Origin: DATHZQ01 sp965216945
Lineage (GTDB): Bacteria; Actinomycetota; Acidimicrobiia; Spongiisociales; UBA5794
Direction: 5' to 3'
DNA: 64,000 bases
Assembly: GCA_965216945.1 (NCBI GenBank)
Contig: CBDCGU010000003.1
Location: 4,092,001 to 4,156,000 of the forward strand
The position numbers and the translations under genes were made by a program. The notes below the pieces were generated by a model that was given only the letters and a program-made list of their open reading frames with translations, was not told the origin of the DNA and searched no databases. Every line of letters starts with the position of its first letter. The stretch's first letter is position 1. Shown in pieces: positions 32,475 through 40,513 of the stretch.

Positions 32475-32683
32475 GCGAGCCCGGACCCTCGTTGGTCGTC
32501 ACCCTCGCCACCCTCGGTCTCGCCGTCGGCGGGCCGGTGGCCTTGCTCAGCGGCTTGATCACGTTCGTGACGATCCCGAGCGGCATCGCACCGGCCCTGC
32601 TCATCATCTTCCTGTTCGCGACGGCACTGACCACCTTGAGCGCGCTCGTCTTCCTCGCCCAGAGAGCCAAGAACGACGGCTGA
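32471..32683 (+). CDS. Small two-helix membrane protein
   Basis: 70 residues with two membrane helices: VVTLATLGLAVGGPVALLSG and ALLIIFLFATALTTLSALVF. GTG 32471 overlaps the stop of the preceding gene as GTGA, so it is the third member of the coupled trio. Function unknown. It is followed by a UNCG-type hairpin and the convergent fabF gene. Confidence 0.65.
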   Translation: MSEPGPSLVVTLATLGLAVGGPVALLSGLITFVTIPSGIAPALLIIFLFATALTTLSALVFLAQRAKNDG

Positions 32684-32724
32684 GCCGAGATACGGCGAAG
32701 CCCGCAAGGTCGACCCACGAGATG

Positions 32725-32744
32725 GCCCGAAGTCCGCTTCGGGC
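32725..32744. terminator. Hairpin with UNCG tetraloop between convergent operons
   Basis: GCCCGAAG (32725-32732) and CTTCGGGC (32737-32744) form a perfect 8-bp stem closed by the loop TCCG, of the very stable UNCG class. It lies between the coupled membrane-protein trio and the fabF stop, so it may terminate both transcripts. There is no T tract. Confidence 0.65.
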
Positions 32745-32760
32745 GAATTCGACTTGTCCC

Positions 32761-34005
32761 TCAGGCTCGGCCGAAGATCAGTGCGACGTTGTGGCCGCCG
32801 AAGCCGAACGAGTTCGTCATCGCTCGATCGACCGCCAGCTTGCGAGCCTCGTTGGGCACGTAGTCAAGATCACATTCGGGATCGGGCGTCGTGTAGTTGA
32901 TCGTCGGCGGGACGACGCCGTCTTGGATCGCCAGGATGCAGACCAGCGACTCCAGCGCCCCGGCCCCGCCGAGGAGGTGGCCCGTCATCGACTTGGTCGA
33001 CGAGATCGGAACGTGGTAGGCCTGCTCCCCAAAGACCGTCTTGATGGCAAGCGTCTCGGTCACGTCGTTTGCCGGCGTCGAGGTTCCGTGGGCATTGATG
33101 TAATCGATGTCCGCAGCCGCCAGACGGGCGTTGTCGAGGGAGCGTTGCATGGCGTGGGCTGCTCCCGCCCCGCCCGGTCGGGGCAACGTGATGTGGTATC
33201 CATCCGCCGACATGCCATAGCCGAGCACCTCTCCGTAGACGGTGGCGTCTCGTGCCGTGGCGTGCTCGAGCTCTTCGAGGATGAGGGTGGTGGCCCCCTC
33301 CCCCATCACGAAGCCGTCGCGGTCGGCGTCGAAGGGCCTGCTCGCCCCCTCGGGGTCTTCGTTGCGCTTGCTGATCGCCTTGGCGGACGCAAAGCCGGCG
33401 AGAGCGAACTCCGTGATCCCGGCCTCGGTTCCACCGGCGACCATGACATCGGCGTCGCCACGACGGATGATCTCTGCCGCATCCCCGATGGCATTCGCAG
33501 ATGCCGCACACGCCGTGACGGTGCAGTTGTTCGGACCGTACAGATGGAAGTCGATGGAGACGATTCCGGCCGCCATGTTGGAGATGATCTTCGTGATCGC
33601 CAGCGGCGACACCCGACTGGGCCCGCGATCCCGCAGTACGTCCATCTCCTCCTGTGTGGTGATCAGCCCGCCGATGCCACATCCCAGCACGACACCAGCT
33701 CGCTGCGCCTCCGGCGAGTCCTCCTCGTAGGACAGCCCGGCGTCGCGCAGGGCCTGGTCCGTCGACGCCCAGAAGAGCTGGGCGCTCCGGTCCATGCGCC
33801 GCCATGCCTTCCGCGGCATGTAGCCGTCCGGGTCGAAGTCTGTGACCTCGCCGGCGATCTTCGTCGTGAAGTCGGCGGTGTCGAACGCCGTGATGAGGCC
33901 AACACCAGACACACCCTCCAGGGCGTTCTTCCAGAACTGGTCAACGCCCAAACCGAGCGGGTTGACGGTCCCCAGCCCGGTCACGACGACGCGTCGTTGA
34001 GACAC
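32761..34005 (-). CDS. fabF: Beta-ketoacyl-ACP synthase II
   Basis: 414 residues, the usual FabF length. It condenses malonyl-ACP with acyl-ACP in fatty acid elongation. Catalytic triad: Cys in VTACAASANAIGDAAEI, His in INAHGTSTPANDVTE, His in KSMTGHLLGGAGALESL. The N-terminus is RRVVVTGLGTVNPLGLGVDQFW and the C-terminus NSFGFGGHNVALIFGRA. It is the last gene of the run fabD-fabH-fabG-acpP-fabF on the minus strand, 27 bases after acpP. Confidence 0.96.
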   Translation of the reverse strand: MSQRRVVVTGLGTVNPLGLGVDQFWKNALEGVSGVGLITAFDTADFTTKIAGEVTDFDPDGYMPRKAWRRMDRSAQLFWASTDQALRDAGLSYEEDSPEAQRAGVVLGCGIGGLITTQEEMDVLRDRGPSRVSPLAITKIISNMAAGIVSIDFHLYGPNNCTVTACAASANAIGDAAEIIRRGDADVMVAGGTEAGITEFALAGFASAKAISKRNEDPEGASRPFDADRDGFVMGEGATTLILEELEHATARDATVYGEVLGYGMSADGYHITLPRPGGAGAAHAMQRSLDNARLAAADIDYINAHGTSTPANDVTETLAIKTVFGEQAYHVPISSTKSMTGHLLGGAGALESLVCILAIQDGVVPPTINYTTPDPECDLDYVPNEARKLAVDRAMTNSFGFGGHNVALIFGRA

Positions 34006-34032
34006 AACGTCTCCTTTCGCGGTGGGTGCGGA

Positions 34033-34278
34033 TCAGCCGTTGACTTTGGCGGCTACGACGTCGACCGCTTCACCGACCGTGGTGATCTTCTCTGCCTCGT
34101 CGTCGGGGATCTTCACATCGAAGTTATCTTCGAGGGCCATGAGCAGCTCGACGACACCAAGCGAGTCGACCTCGAGGTCTTCCTCGAACTTGGCTTCCAT
34201 CGTGATGTTGTCGCGCTCGAGACCGAGCTCGTCGACGAGCAGATCTACCAGCTTCGACTGGATCTGAGATCGATCCAT
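34033..34278 (-). CDS. acpP: Acyl carrier protein
   Basis: 81 residues from ATG 34278. The phosphopantetheine-attachment serine is in the DSL motif (FEEDLEVDSLGVVELLMALE, about residue 38), with the acidic helix II pattern typical of fatty-acid ACPs and the C-terminal IPDDEAEKITTVGEAVDVV. It carries growing acyl chains for FabD/FabH/FabG/FabF encoded beside it. GGAGG lies before the ATG. Confidence 0.95.
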   Translation of the reverse strand: MDRSQIQSKLVDLLVDELGLERDNITMEAKFEEDLEVDSLGVVELLMALEDNFDVKIPDDEAEKITTVGEAVDVVAAKVNG

Positions 34279-34309
34279 TGGCGGCGCCTCCTTGGCGTGA
34301 TGGGGGGAC

Positions 34310-35044
34310 TCACAGCGACATTCCACCGTCCACAACGATGGTTTGCCCTGTTATGTACGACGCTTCGTCGGAGGCAAGATAGCCGACCGCCGATGCGATC
34401 TCCTCCGGGTGCCCGAGGCGTCCCAGAGCGATTCTCTCCTTGATCGTGACCGCGACGTCGTCGCCCAACTCTGCGGTCAGATCGGTCGTGATGAAGCCGG
34501 GAGCGACGACGTTCACCGTGATGTTGCGGGAGCCGACCTCCTTGGCGAGTGACTTGGCGAAACCGATGACGCCGGCCTTGCTGGCGGCGTAGTTGGTCTG
34601 CCCGGCGTTGCCGTAGATGCCCGAAACGGAGCCGATGGAGACGATCCGACCCCACCGGGAGCGGACCATGCCGCGCAATGCCGTCTTCGTGCACAAGAAG
34701 TTGGAGGTGAGGTTCGTTGCGACGACCTCCGCCCACGCCTCCGGTTTCATGCGGAGCAACAGGTCGTCGCGAGTGATGCCTGCGTTGTTGACCAGGATCT
34801 CGACTTGCCCGAGCCGCTCGGTCACGGCGGCGAACAGGGCGGCGACGTCATCGACCTTGCTGACATCGCCGGCGATGGCGACGGCGTCCCCGCCCGCCTT
34901 CGTGATCTCCTCGACCACCTCTTCGGCCGCGGCGGCGTTGTGGGCGTAATTCACGGCAACGGCATTGCCATCTGCCGCCAGTCGTAGCGCTATGGAACGG
35001 CCGATCCCGCGCGAAGCTCCGGTGACGAGGGCGACTCGGCTCAT
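34310..35044 (-). CDS. fabG: 3-oxoacyl-ACP reductase
   Basis: 244 residues, classical short-chain dehydrogenase. The NADPH-binding motif is TGASRGIGRSIALRLA (about 7-22). The catalytic Ser-Tyr-Lys set is in IGSVSGIYGNAGQTNYAASK (Ser in SVSG, Tyr in NYAASK). It has NNAG and the terminal PGF...ITGQTIVVDGGMSL. It reduces 3-oxoacyl-ACP. Its ATG at 35044 overlaps the fabH stop (ATGA). Placed between fabH and acpP, it completes the elongation cycle apart from the dehydratase and enoyl reductase. Confidence 0.94.
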   Translation of the reverse strand: MSRVALVTGASRGIGRSIALRLAADGNAVAVNYAHNAAAAEEVVEEITKAGGDAVAIAGDVSKVDDVAALFAAVTERLGQVEILVNNAGITRDDLLLRMKPEAWAEVVATNLTSNFLCTKTALRGMVRSRWGRIVSIGSVSGIYGNAGQTNYAASKAGVIGFAKSLAKEVGSRNITVNVVAPGFITTDLTAELGDDVAVTIKERIALGRLGHPEEIASAVGYLASDEASYITGQTIVVDGGMSL

Positions 35045-36120
35045 GCAGTGCCTCGCCGCACGCGGCGCTCCTGCTGGCGTTCTCGGAGCAGTTCGACACC
35101 GCTCTTGTCGGTGGGGGGAAGCGTGGCGTCGCTCGTTGCGATCGGGGTGACGCGGTCACCGAAGCGAACACAAGCGGCACCCCAGGTGAGCCCACCACCG
35201 AACGCGACGAACACGACGACGTCGCCTGGCTCGACCCGGCCCATTTCCAGCGCCTCGGTCAGGGCGATCGGAATACTGGCGGCGGAGGTGTTGCCGTAGC
35301 TGGCGATGTTGACGAAGACTCGCTCGGCGGGGATGTCCATGCGACGTGCGGTGGCGTCGATGATGCGCGTGTTGGCTTGATGCGGCACCAGCAGATCCAC
35401 ATCGGAGAGCTCGAGACCTGCGTCGGCCACGGCCTTGGCGGCCGCTTCGCCCATCTGCACGACGGCGTTGCGGAAGATCTCCCGGCCATCCATGAAGAGC
35501 GAGAACTCCTCGGAGAGATCAGTGATGGCCTCGGTGGCGAATCCCGATACGGTCAGCTTGTCGGCGAGGCTGCCGTCGGTGCCGAGGTTCAGGGAGAGCA
35601 CGCCTTCGTCGCCGGCTGCGGGCTCGAGCACAACCGCTCCGGCGCCGTCGCCGAAGAGCACTGCCGTCGACCGATCCTCGATGTCGATCAACGTCGACAG
35701 TTTCTCGGCGCCGATCAGGAGCACCCGATTGGCCGCTCCCGTGGCGATCATGCCGTTGGCGAGACTCAGCCCGTACACGAAGCCACTGCAGGCGGCGTTG
35801 ATGTCGAGGCATGCGGCGTTCGTGACTCCCAGCATCGGCTGCACGTAGCTCGCCGCCGAGGGAATGAGCCGGTCGGGCGAACAGGTCGCCAGGATCAACA
35901 GATCGATGTCCTCGGGCTCCACGCCGGCCGCGGCGATCGCATGCCGCCCGGCGACGGCCGCCATGTCGGACGTCTCCGTGTGAGTGATACGGCGCTCCTT
36001 GATGCCGGTGCGAGTCGTGATCCACTCATCGCTCGTGTCCATGACCCCTTCGAGGTCGTGGTTGGTGAGTACGGCAGGGGGGACACAACTCCCCCAACCA
36101 GTGATGGTGGCGCGACGCAT
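35041..36120 (-). CDS. fabH: Beta-ketoacyl-ACP synthase III
   Basis: 359 residues from ATG 36120, with GGGAG five to nine bases upstream. ATG 36150 is an alternative that would overlap the fabD stop as ATGA. It starts fatty-acid synthesis by condensing acyl-CoA with malonyl-ACP. Triad: Cys-111 in DINAACSGFVYGL, His in LVPHQANTRIIDATARRM, Asn in ASYGNTSAASIPIAL. The C-terminus GGGLTWGAACVRFG is typical, with an extra basic tail of about 40 residues (ELLRERQQERRVRRGTA) not usual in FabH. It overlaps fabG by four bases. Confidence 0.95.
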   Translation of the reverse strand: MRRATITGWGSCVPPAVLTNHDLEGVMDTSDEWITTRTGIKERRITHTETSDMAAVAGRHAIAAAGVEPEDIDLLILATCSPDRLIPSAASYVQPMLGVTNAACLDINAACSGFVYGLSLANGMIATGAANRVLLIGAEKLSTLIDIEDRSTAVLFGDGAGAVVLEPAAGDEGVLSLNLGTDGSLADKLTVSGFATEAITDLSEEFSLFMDGREIFRNAVVQMGEAAAKAVADAGLELSDVDLLVPHQANTRIIDATARRMDIPAERVFVNIASYGNTSAASIPIALTEALEMGRVEPGDVVVFVAFGGGLTWGAACVRFGDRVTPIATSDATLPPTDKSGVELLRERQQERRVRRGTA

Positions 36121-36146
36121 GGCTCTCCCTTGCAGCATCGGTTTGG

Positions 36147-37064
36147 TCATTGTACGGCTTCGGCGACCTCGGCAGCGGCATCCAGCGTCGACACGACGTG
36201 AACCGTTGCGCCTTCGACGCTCCGCTTTGCGAGATTTGCGGTCACGTCGCCCGGCCCGATGTGCACGAACGTGTCGATACCGCCGGCCGCCATCGCACGC
36301 AGCGAGTCGGCAAACCGCACCGGGCTGACGAGTTGCCGCCGCAGCGAGTCGACCACGTCGGCGGCCGGGGCGGCGTCAGCGTTCCCCCACACCGGAAACT
36401 GCGGCGTGGCGGGGTCGCTGCCGGCGAGCGCTCTGGCCAGCTCGTCTGCAGCCGGCTCCATCAGCGGCGTGTGGAACGCCCCTGCCACCTTCAGCGGAAT
36501 CGCTCTCCGTATGCCGAACTCGCGCACGTTGTCCATCGCCCACTCGATGTCGCCGCTGGCACCGGCCACGACGACCTGCCCCGGGGCGTTGAGGTTGGCG
36601 ACCCAGAGGCGGCCCCCGGCCTGACGGCAGGCGCCGGCCAGGGCTTCGGCGGACTCGACGTCCCCGCCCAACAGCGCCGCCATGCCGGAGTCGGCGACGG
36701 CGGCCGCCTTCGCCATGGCCTCGCCACGGGCGGCGACGAGGCGCAAAGCCTCCTCATATCCGTAGACCCCCGCAGCCGCCAGAGCCGTGTATTCGCCGAG
36801 GGAGTGGCCTGCCGCACCGGCGGGCATGGGGGCGGTGTGTGCGAACGCATCCCACAGGGCATACGACAGTGCGAACAAGGCCGGTTGGGCGCGGTCTGTT
36901 CTCGTCAGCTCGTCCTCGGGACCCTGGGCGCAGACCTCCCGCAGCGACCATCCCAGGATCGCATCGGCGGGTTCACCGAGGAGGTCGGGGCGCGCCGCAA
37001 ATACGTCCGCCCCCATTCCAACGGTCTGGCTCCCCTGGCCGGGGAAGAGCACGGCATACGGCAT
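36147..37064 (-). CDS. fabD: Malonyl-CoA:ACP transacylase
   Basis: 305 residues from ATG 37064. It transfers malonyl from CoA to ACP. The N-terminus is AVLFPGQGSQTVGMGAD, the catalytic Ser lies in AGHSLGEYTALAAAG (about 89-103), and the catalytic His in KVAGAFHTPLMEPAADELA. It is the first gene of the fab run. About 100 bases separate it from the aminotransferase gene upstream (starts of the two genes lie in the same direction), so a promoter may sit in that gap, but no strong box was found. Confidence 0.94.
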   Translation of the reverse strand: MPYAVLFPGQGSQTVGMGADVFAARPDLLGEPADAILGWSLREVCAQGPEDELTRTDRAQPALFALSYALWDAFAHTAPMPAGAAGHSLGEYTALAAAGVYGYEEALRLVAARGEAMAKAAAVADSGMAALLGGDVESAEALAGACRQAGGRLWVANLNAPGQVVVAGASGDIEWAMDNVREFGIRRAIPLKVAGAFHTPLMEPAADELARALAGSDPATPQFPVWGNADAAPAADVVDSLRRQLVSPVRFADSLRAMAAGGIDTFVHIGPGDVTANLAKRSVEGATVHVVSTLDAAAEVAEAVQ

Positions 37065-37165
37065 ATGGGGATGAGACTCCCTGAGCGGATCGGGGGTTAC
37101 GGAAACTTGGCTGGTGGAGCGAGGCGCCTCGGCGTTGCCGGGCGGCACCGACGGTGCGATCGGTG

Positions 37166-38338
37166 CTACAACCGGTCGAGGGCCCGGCGGATTCCCCGCA
37201 CTGCTTGCTGGGTGCGATGCTCGTTCTCGACCAGCGCAAACCGCACATGGCCATCGCCCGACGAGCCAAACCCGATGCCGGGGCTCACCGCGACCTTCGC
37301 TTCCCTGAGCAGGTGCACCGTGAAGTCGAGCGAGCCCATGTCGTCGTACGGACCGGGGATCTCGGCCCAAACGAACATCGTTCCCTCCGGCTTCGGCACC
37401 TTCCACCCGGTCCGCTCCAATCCGTCGACGAGCGTGTCACGCCGCGCCTTGTAGACAGCGTTCACCTCGTCGATGTAGCCATCACCCTCGTTGAGGGCGA
37501 TGATCGATGCGATCTGGATCGGCTGGAAGGTCCCGTAGTCCAGGTACGACTTCAGCTGCGCCAGCGCTCCCACCATGTCGGGGTTACCCACGACGAAACC
37601 GACCCGCCAGCCGGCCATCGAATGGCTCTTCGAGAGCGTGTAGAGCTCGACGCCGACGTCCTTGGCCCCGGGCACTTGCAGCAGCGACGGCGGCTCATAC
37701 CCGTCGAAGGCGATGTCCGCATACGCGAAGTCGTGAACGAGCATCACCTCGTGGTCTTGGGCGAACCCCACCAGCTTCTCGAAGAACGAGTAGTCGACGC
37801 ACTTCGTCGTGGGATTGTGCGGGAATGAAGTGACGATCACTCGGGGGCGCGGCCAAGAGTCGTGAAACGCCTCCTCGAGATGATCGAAGAAGTCGGCCTC
37901 CAGGTGAATCGGCACACGCCGCACCTCCGCACCGGCGAGTGCCGCGGCGTAGATGTGGATCGGATAGGAGGGCTCGGGTACGAGCGCGACGTCCCCGGGC
38001 TGCACCAGGGTCCACATGAGATGGGAGAGCCCCTCCTTGGCGCCGATGGTGTTGATCACCTCGGTTTCTGGATCGAGTTCCACCCCGAACCGGCGCTGGT
38101 ACCGGTCGGCAACCGCCTTCCTGAGATTCGGCAACCCGCGAGATGCGGAGTACCGGTGGTTCCGTCCCGAGCGGGCCGCCTCGACGAGCTTCTCCACCAC
38201 GAAGGGCGCACTGGGGATGTCGGGGTTGCCAAACCCGAGGTCGACGATGTCCTCCCCGGCGCGGCGGGCCTCCAGCTTGAGTTGATTCACCCGAGCGAAG
38301 ACGTAGGGGGGGAGGTTCGTGATACGCCGGAAGTCCAT
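37166..38338 (-). CDS. Class I/II aminotransferase (LL-diaminopimelate/alanine aminotransferase-like)
   Basis: 390 residues from ATG 38338. PLP-dependent transaminase: DLGFGNPDIPSAPFVVEKLV at the N-terminus, NHRYSASRGLPNLRKAVADR, FPHNPTTKCVDYSFFEKLV, HDFAYADIAFDGYEPPS, the PLP-Lys in LYTLSKSHSMAGWRVGF, and the C-terminal Arg of ...GDGHVRFALVENEHR. It is closest to the AlaC/DapL-like group by pattern; the exact amino acid is not decidable here. It stands alone, upstream of fabD. Confidence 0.88.
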   Translation of the reverse strand: MDFRRITNLPPYVFARVNQLKLEARRAGEDIVDLGFGNPDIPSAPFVVEKLVEAARSGRNHRYSASRGLPNLRKAVADRYQRRFGVELDPETEVINTIGAKEGLSHLMWTLVQPGDVALVPEPSYPIHIYAAALAGAEVRRVPIHLEADFFDHLEEAFHDSWPRPRVIVTSFPHNPTTKCVDYSFFEKLVGFAQDHEVMLVHDFAYADIAFDGYEPPSLLQVPGAKDVGVELYTLSKSHSMAGWRVGFVVGNPDMVGALAQLKSYLDYGTFQPIQIASIIALNEGDGYIDEVNAVYKARRDTLVDGLERTGWKVPKPEGTMFVWAEIPGPYDDMGSLDFTVHLLREAKVAVSPGIGFGSSGDGHVRFALVENEHRTQQAVRGIRRALDRL

Positions 38339-38381
38339 GGGGAAGACGTTAGTGAGGTGAGTCACCGGCTCGGTTGATCGC

Positions 38382-39056
38382 TCACGCCCACCTGGCCGGA
38401 TGGCGAATCTCGACGCCGGCGAGTACGGCGACGGTGCGCACGACGAGCACCGGAGCGCTCGGTCCGAGCCCGTCGCGGCGCGTTGTGTCGTCCCATCCAC
38501 CGACCACGGGAATGCCACCGAGCTGAACCTCCCAGCCGGTCGGCACGAGGATCTCGCAGCCGCCGAGGACGGCTGTGACGGAGAGCTTCGCATCGTCGGC
38601 CAAGGTGGCCTCGCTCAAGTCGAGGACCATGTTTCCCAACAGCACCGTCACATCGCCGCCCCGCAAGGCCTCCGACCGGGACTTGAGGGTGCGGCTGCCC
38701 AGCGCCACAAACCCGCTCACCGAGTCGCCGGCCGCCTCGCGAGTTCCCTCCAGTCGAGGCAGCATGATCCCGATCCCGGCGAGGATGACCAGTGTCGGGA
38801 GGAGATAGGCCCAGATCGAGCCCTCGACGAGACCGGTCGTGAACCCGAGCAGGAACAAGCCGATCACGATCAGAACTGCCGAGCCCAGTTTGGCGCTGTG
38901 ATCGATCCCGTATTGAGCGGCGCCGAGAGCAACGAGCACCGCAGGCCACCACGTGGCCACGATGTTCCCGGCGTCCACGTCGCCGTTGGCTGCGATCAGG
39001 TACAGGACGCCGACGGCAACCAGGGCGATGCCGATGACGAAACGCCCTGCGCTCAT
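38382..39056 (-). CDS. LiaF-like membrane protein
   Basis: 224 residues. Three or four helices in the first half (FVIGIALVAVGVLYLIA, WWPAVLVALGAAQYGI, AVLIVIGLFLLGFTTGLV, AYLLPTLVILAGIGIML) form the LiaF/DUF5668 transmembrane module. A cytoplasmic beta-rich domain (about 150-224: GGDVTVLLGNMVLDLSEATL, LSVTAVLGGCEILVPTGWEV) resembles the LiaF C-terminal domain with its 'GG-CEIxVP' signature. LiaF proteins modulate cell-envelope stress signalling, but no LiaRS pair is adjacent here. Its start ATG is 39056. Confidence 0.8.
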   Translation of the reverse strand: MSAGRFVIGIALVAVGVLYLIAANGDVDAGNIVATWWPAVLVALGAAQYGIDHSAKLGSAVLIVIGLFLLGFTTGLVEGSIWAYLLPTLVILAGIGIMLPRLEGTREAAGDSVSGFVALGSRTLKSRSEALRGGDVTVLLGNMVLDLSEATLADDAKLSVTAVLGGCEILVPTGWEVQLGGIPVVGGWDDTTRRDGLGPSAPVLVVRTVAVLAGVEIRHPARWA

Positions 39057-39099
39057 GTTATGCCCTCGATCAGCCACGACGTCATCCAGGTCATCCGGA

Positions 39100-39525
39100 T
39101 CACCCGGCCCCGAGCAATCTGCGCAACGGACGCGGCACCATCTCGCTACCCCACTCGGCCAGTGCGCGCACCAGATCGAGAGCGTCCTCGCTGCCTTCCC
39201 AGTAGCCCCGCTGAACGAAGTCGGGTGCTCCATTCATCAAGTGGTTGACTGCGAAGCCGACGAACACGAGGTCGTCGACCGAGCCGACCAACGGCACGAA
39301 ATCCGGGACGAGATCGATCGGCGAGGCCAAATAGGCAATCGCGAACATCACCACCATCTTGCGGCTCCGCGGCACCAGCGGATCGCGCATCAGCCGGACC
39401 AGCAAGATGACCAGATGCGGGAGGAGCAGGACACCCTCGGCGAGCAGCTGCGCCACGTTGCGGGGTGGGCCGGGGACACGATGGTCGATGCCGTGGCCCT
39501 CGACAGACCGAAGGGAGTCATCCAT
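39100..39525 (-). CDS. DUF1232 membrane protein
   Basis: 141 residues. The DUF1232 core is clear: YLASPIDLVPDFVPLVGSVD, DLVFVGFAVNHLMN, with PRSRKMVVMFAIA before it. Two membrane helices (about 25-45 and 58-78) plus the amphipathic core. The family's role is unknown; related proteins are YkvA-like. The stop of the ROK gene (39525) abuts its ATG, so it is read in the same run from 41683 downward. Confidence 0.85.
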   Translation of the reverse strand: MDDSLRSVEGHGIDHRVPGPPRNVAQLLAEGVLLLPHLVILLVRLMRDPLVPRSRKMVVMFAIAYLASPIDLVPDFVPLVGSVDDLVFVGFAVNHLMNGAPDFVQRGYWEGSEDALDLVRALAEWGSEMVPRPLRRLLGAG

Positions 39526-40487
39526 CAGGCGAGCGCACCATCTTCGAGCACCATCCGGCCGGCGGCGAGGTCGGCCGCCATCATCGCCGCACCGGCAGCC
39601 CCCGCCGCGGGCCCCAACTCGGCAACCACGATCGGAGGGAGCCGTCGATGGGTCCGCCCGTGCAAGGCATCGGCGGCGATGCGGCGGGCCGGACCGAGCA
39701 GCGCCTCACCCACCGAGCCGAGCCCACCGCCGACGACGACGATGTCGGGATCGAGAATGGCGATCAGGTTGCAGAGCCCCCTGCCGAGGTCGGCCCCAAC
39801 CTGGGCGACGAGGCCCCGTGCCGTCTCGTCACCTTCGTCGGCGGCCCGGGTGACATCCTCCCCGCTGAACGGCCGGTCACCGAGGCGGTGGGCCAGCGTC
39901 CCGTCGGGATTCTGGAACACGAACTCCCGGGCGAGGCGAATCAGAGCCGGCCCCGAGGCCACGGTCTCCCAGCACCCACGCTTGCCGCAGGCACATCGGT
40001 GGCCGTTGCGCTCGAACATGGTGTGGCCCCACTCCCCCGCATAGGATTTCCCCCGGTGCAGCGCGCCATCGATGATGATGGCCCCACCGATGCCCGTTCC
40101 GAGGGTCACGAGCAGCATGTCGCCGTAGCCGCGCCCGGCGCCGGCTCGGTGCTCGGCCCACGCCGCGGCATTGGCGTCGTTGTCGACCAGGGCAGGGATG
40201 CCAAACTGCTCCTCGAGTGCCCTCCGCAACGGAACCGAGGTTCCGGCGACGTGGGGTCCCCAGACGAACACGCCCTCCGGCCAGCGCACCAGACCGGCGA
40301 CACCGACTCCGACGGCCGTGACCGCCGGAGTCATGACACCCTCCACTGCGTCGATGACGGCCGCCGCCAACTGATCGGCCACTCCGGGATTCGAGCTGCG
40401 CCGCTCCTCGACGATCTCGCCGTCCTCGAGACGGATGGCGAGCAGCTTCGTGCCGCCCAGATCGATGCCAACCGTTGCGCTGATGAT
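39525..40487 (-). CDS. ROK family sugar kinase, non-canonical start codon
   Basis: About 320 residues. It probably phosphorylates glucose or a related sugar. The ATP-binding motif GIDLGGTKLLAIRL is near the N-terminus, the catalytic Asp in ALVDNDANAAAWAEHR, and the zinc-binding set in GHTMFERNGHRCACGKRGCWE (CxCGxxGCxE). The ATP-binding part is only reached upstream of GTG 40382, but no ATG, GTG or TTG exists in frame before it. With SD AGGAG at 40494-40490, ATC at 40487 or 40484 is the most likely start. The gene lies 26 bases after the ArsA gene stop and abuts DUF1232. Confidence 0.85.
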   Translation of the reverse strand: MISATVGIDLGGTKLLAIRLEDGEIVEERRSSNPGVADQLAAAVIDAVEGVMTPAVTAVGVGVAGLVRWPEGVFVWGPHVAGTSVPLRRALEEQFGIPALVDNDANAAAWAEHRAGAGRGYGDMLLVTLGTGIGGAIIIDGALHRGKSYAGEWGHTMFERNGHRCACGKRGCWETVASGPALIRLAREFVFQNPDGTLAHRLGDRPFSGEDVTRAADEGDETARGLVAQVGADLGRGLCNLIAILDPDIVVVGGGLGSVGEALLGPARRIAADALHGRTHRRLPPIVVAELGPAAGAAGAAMMAADLAAGRMVLEDGALA

Positions 40488-40513
40488 GACTCCTCTCGGC
40501 TGCCGGGAGGGTA

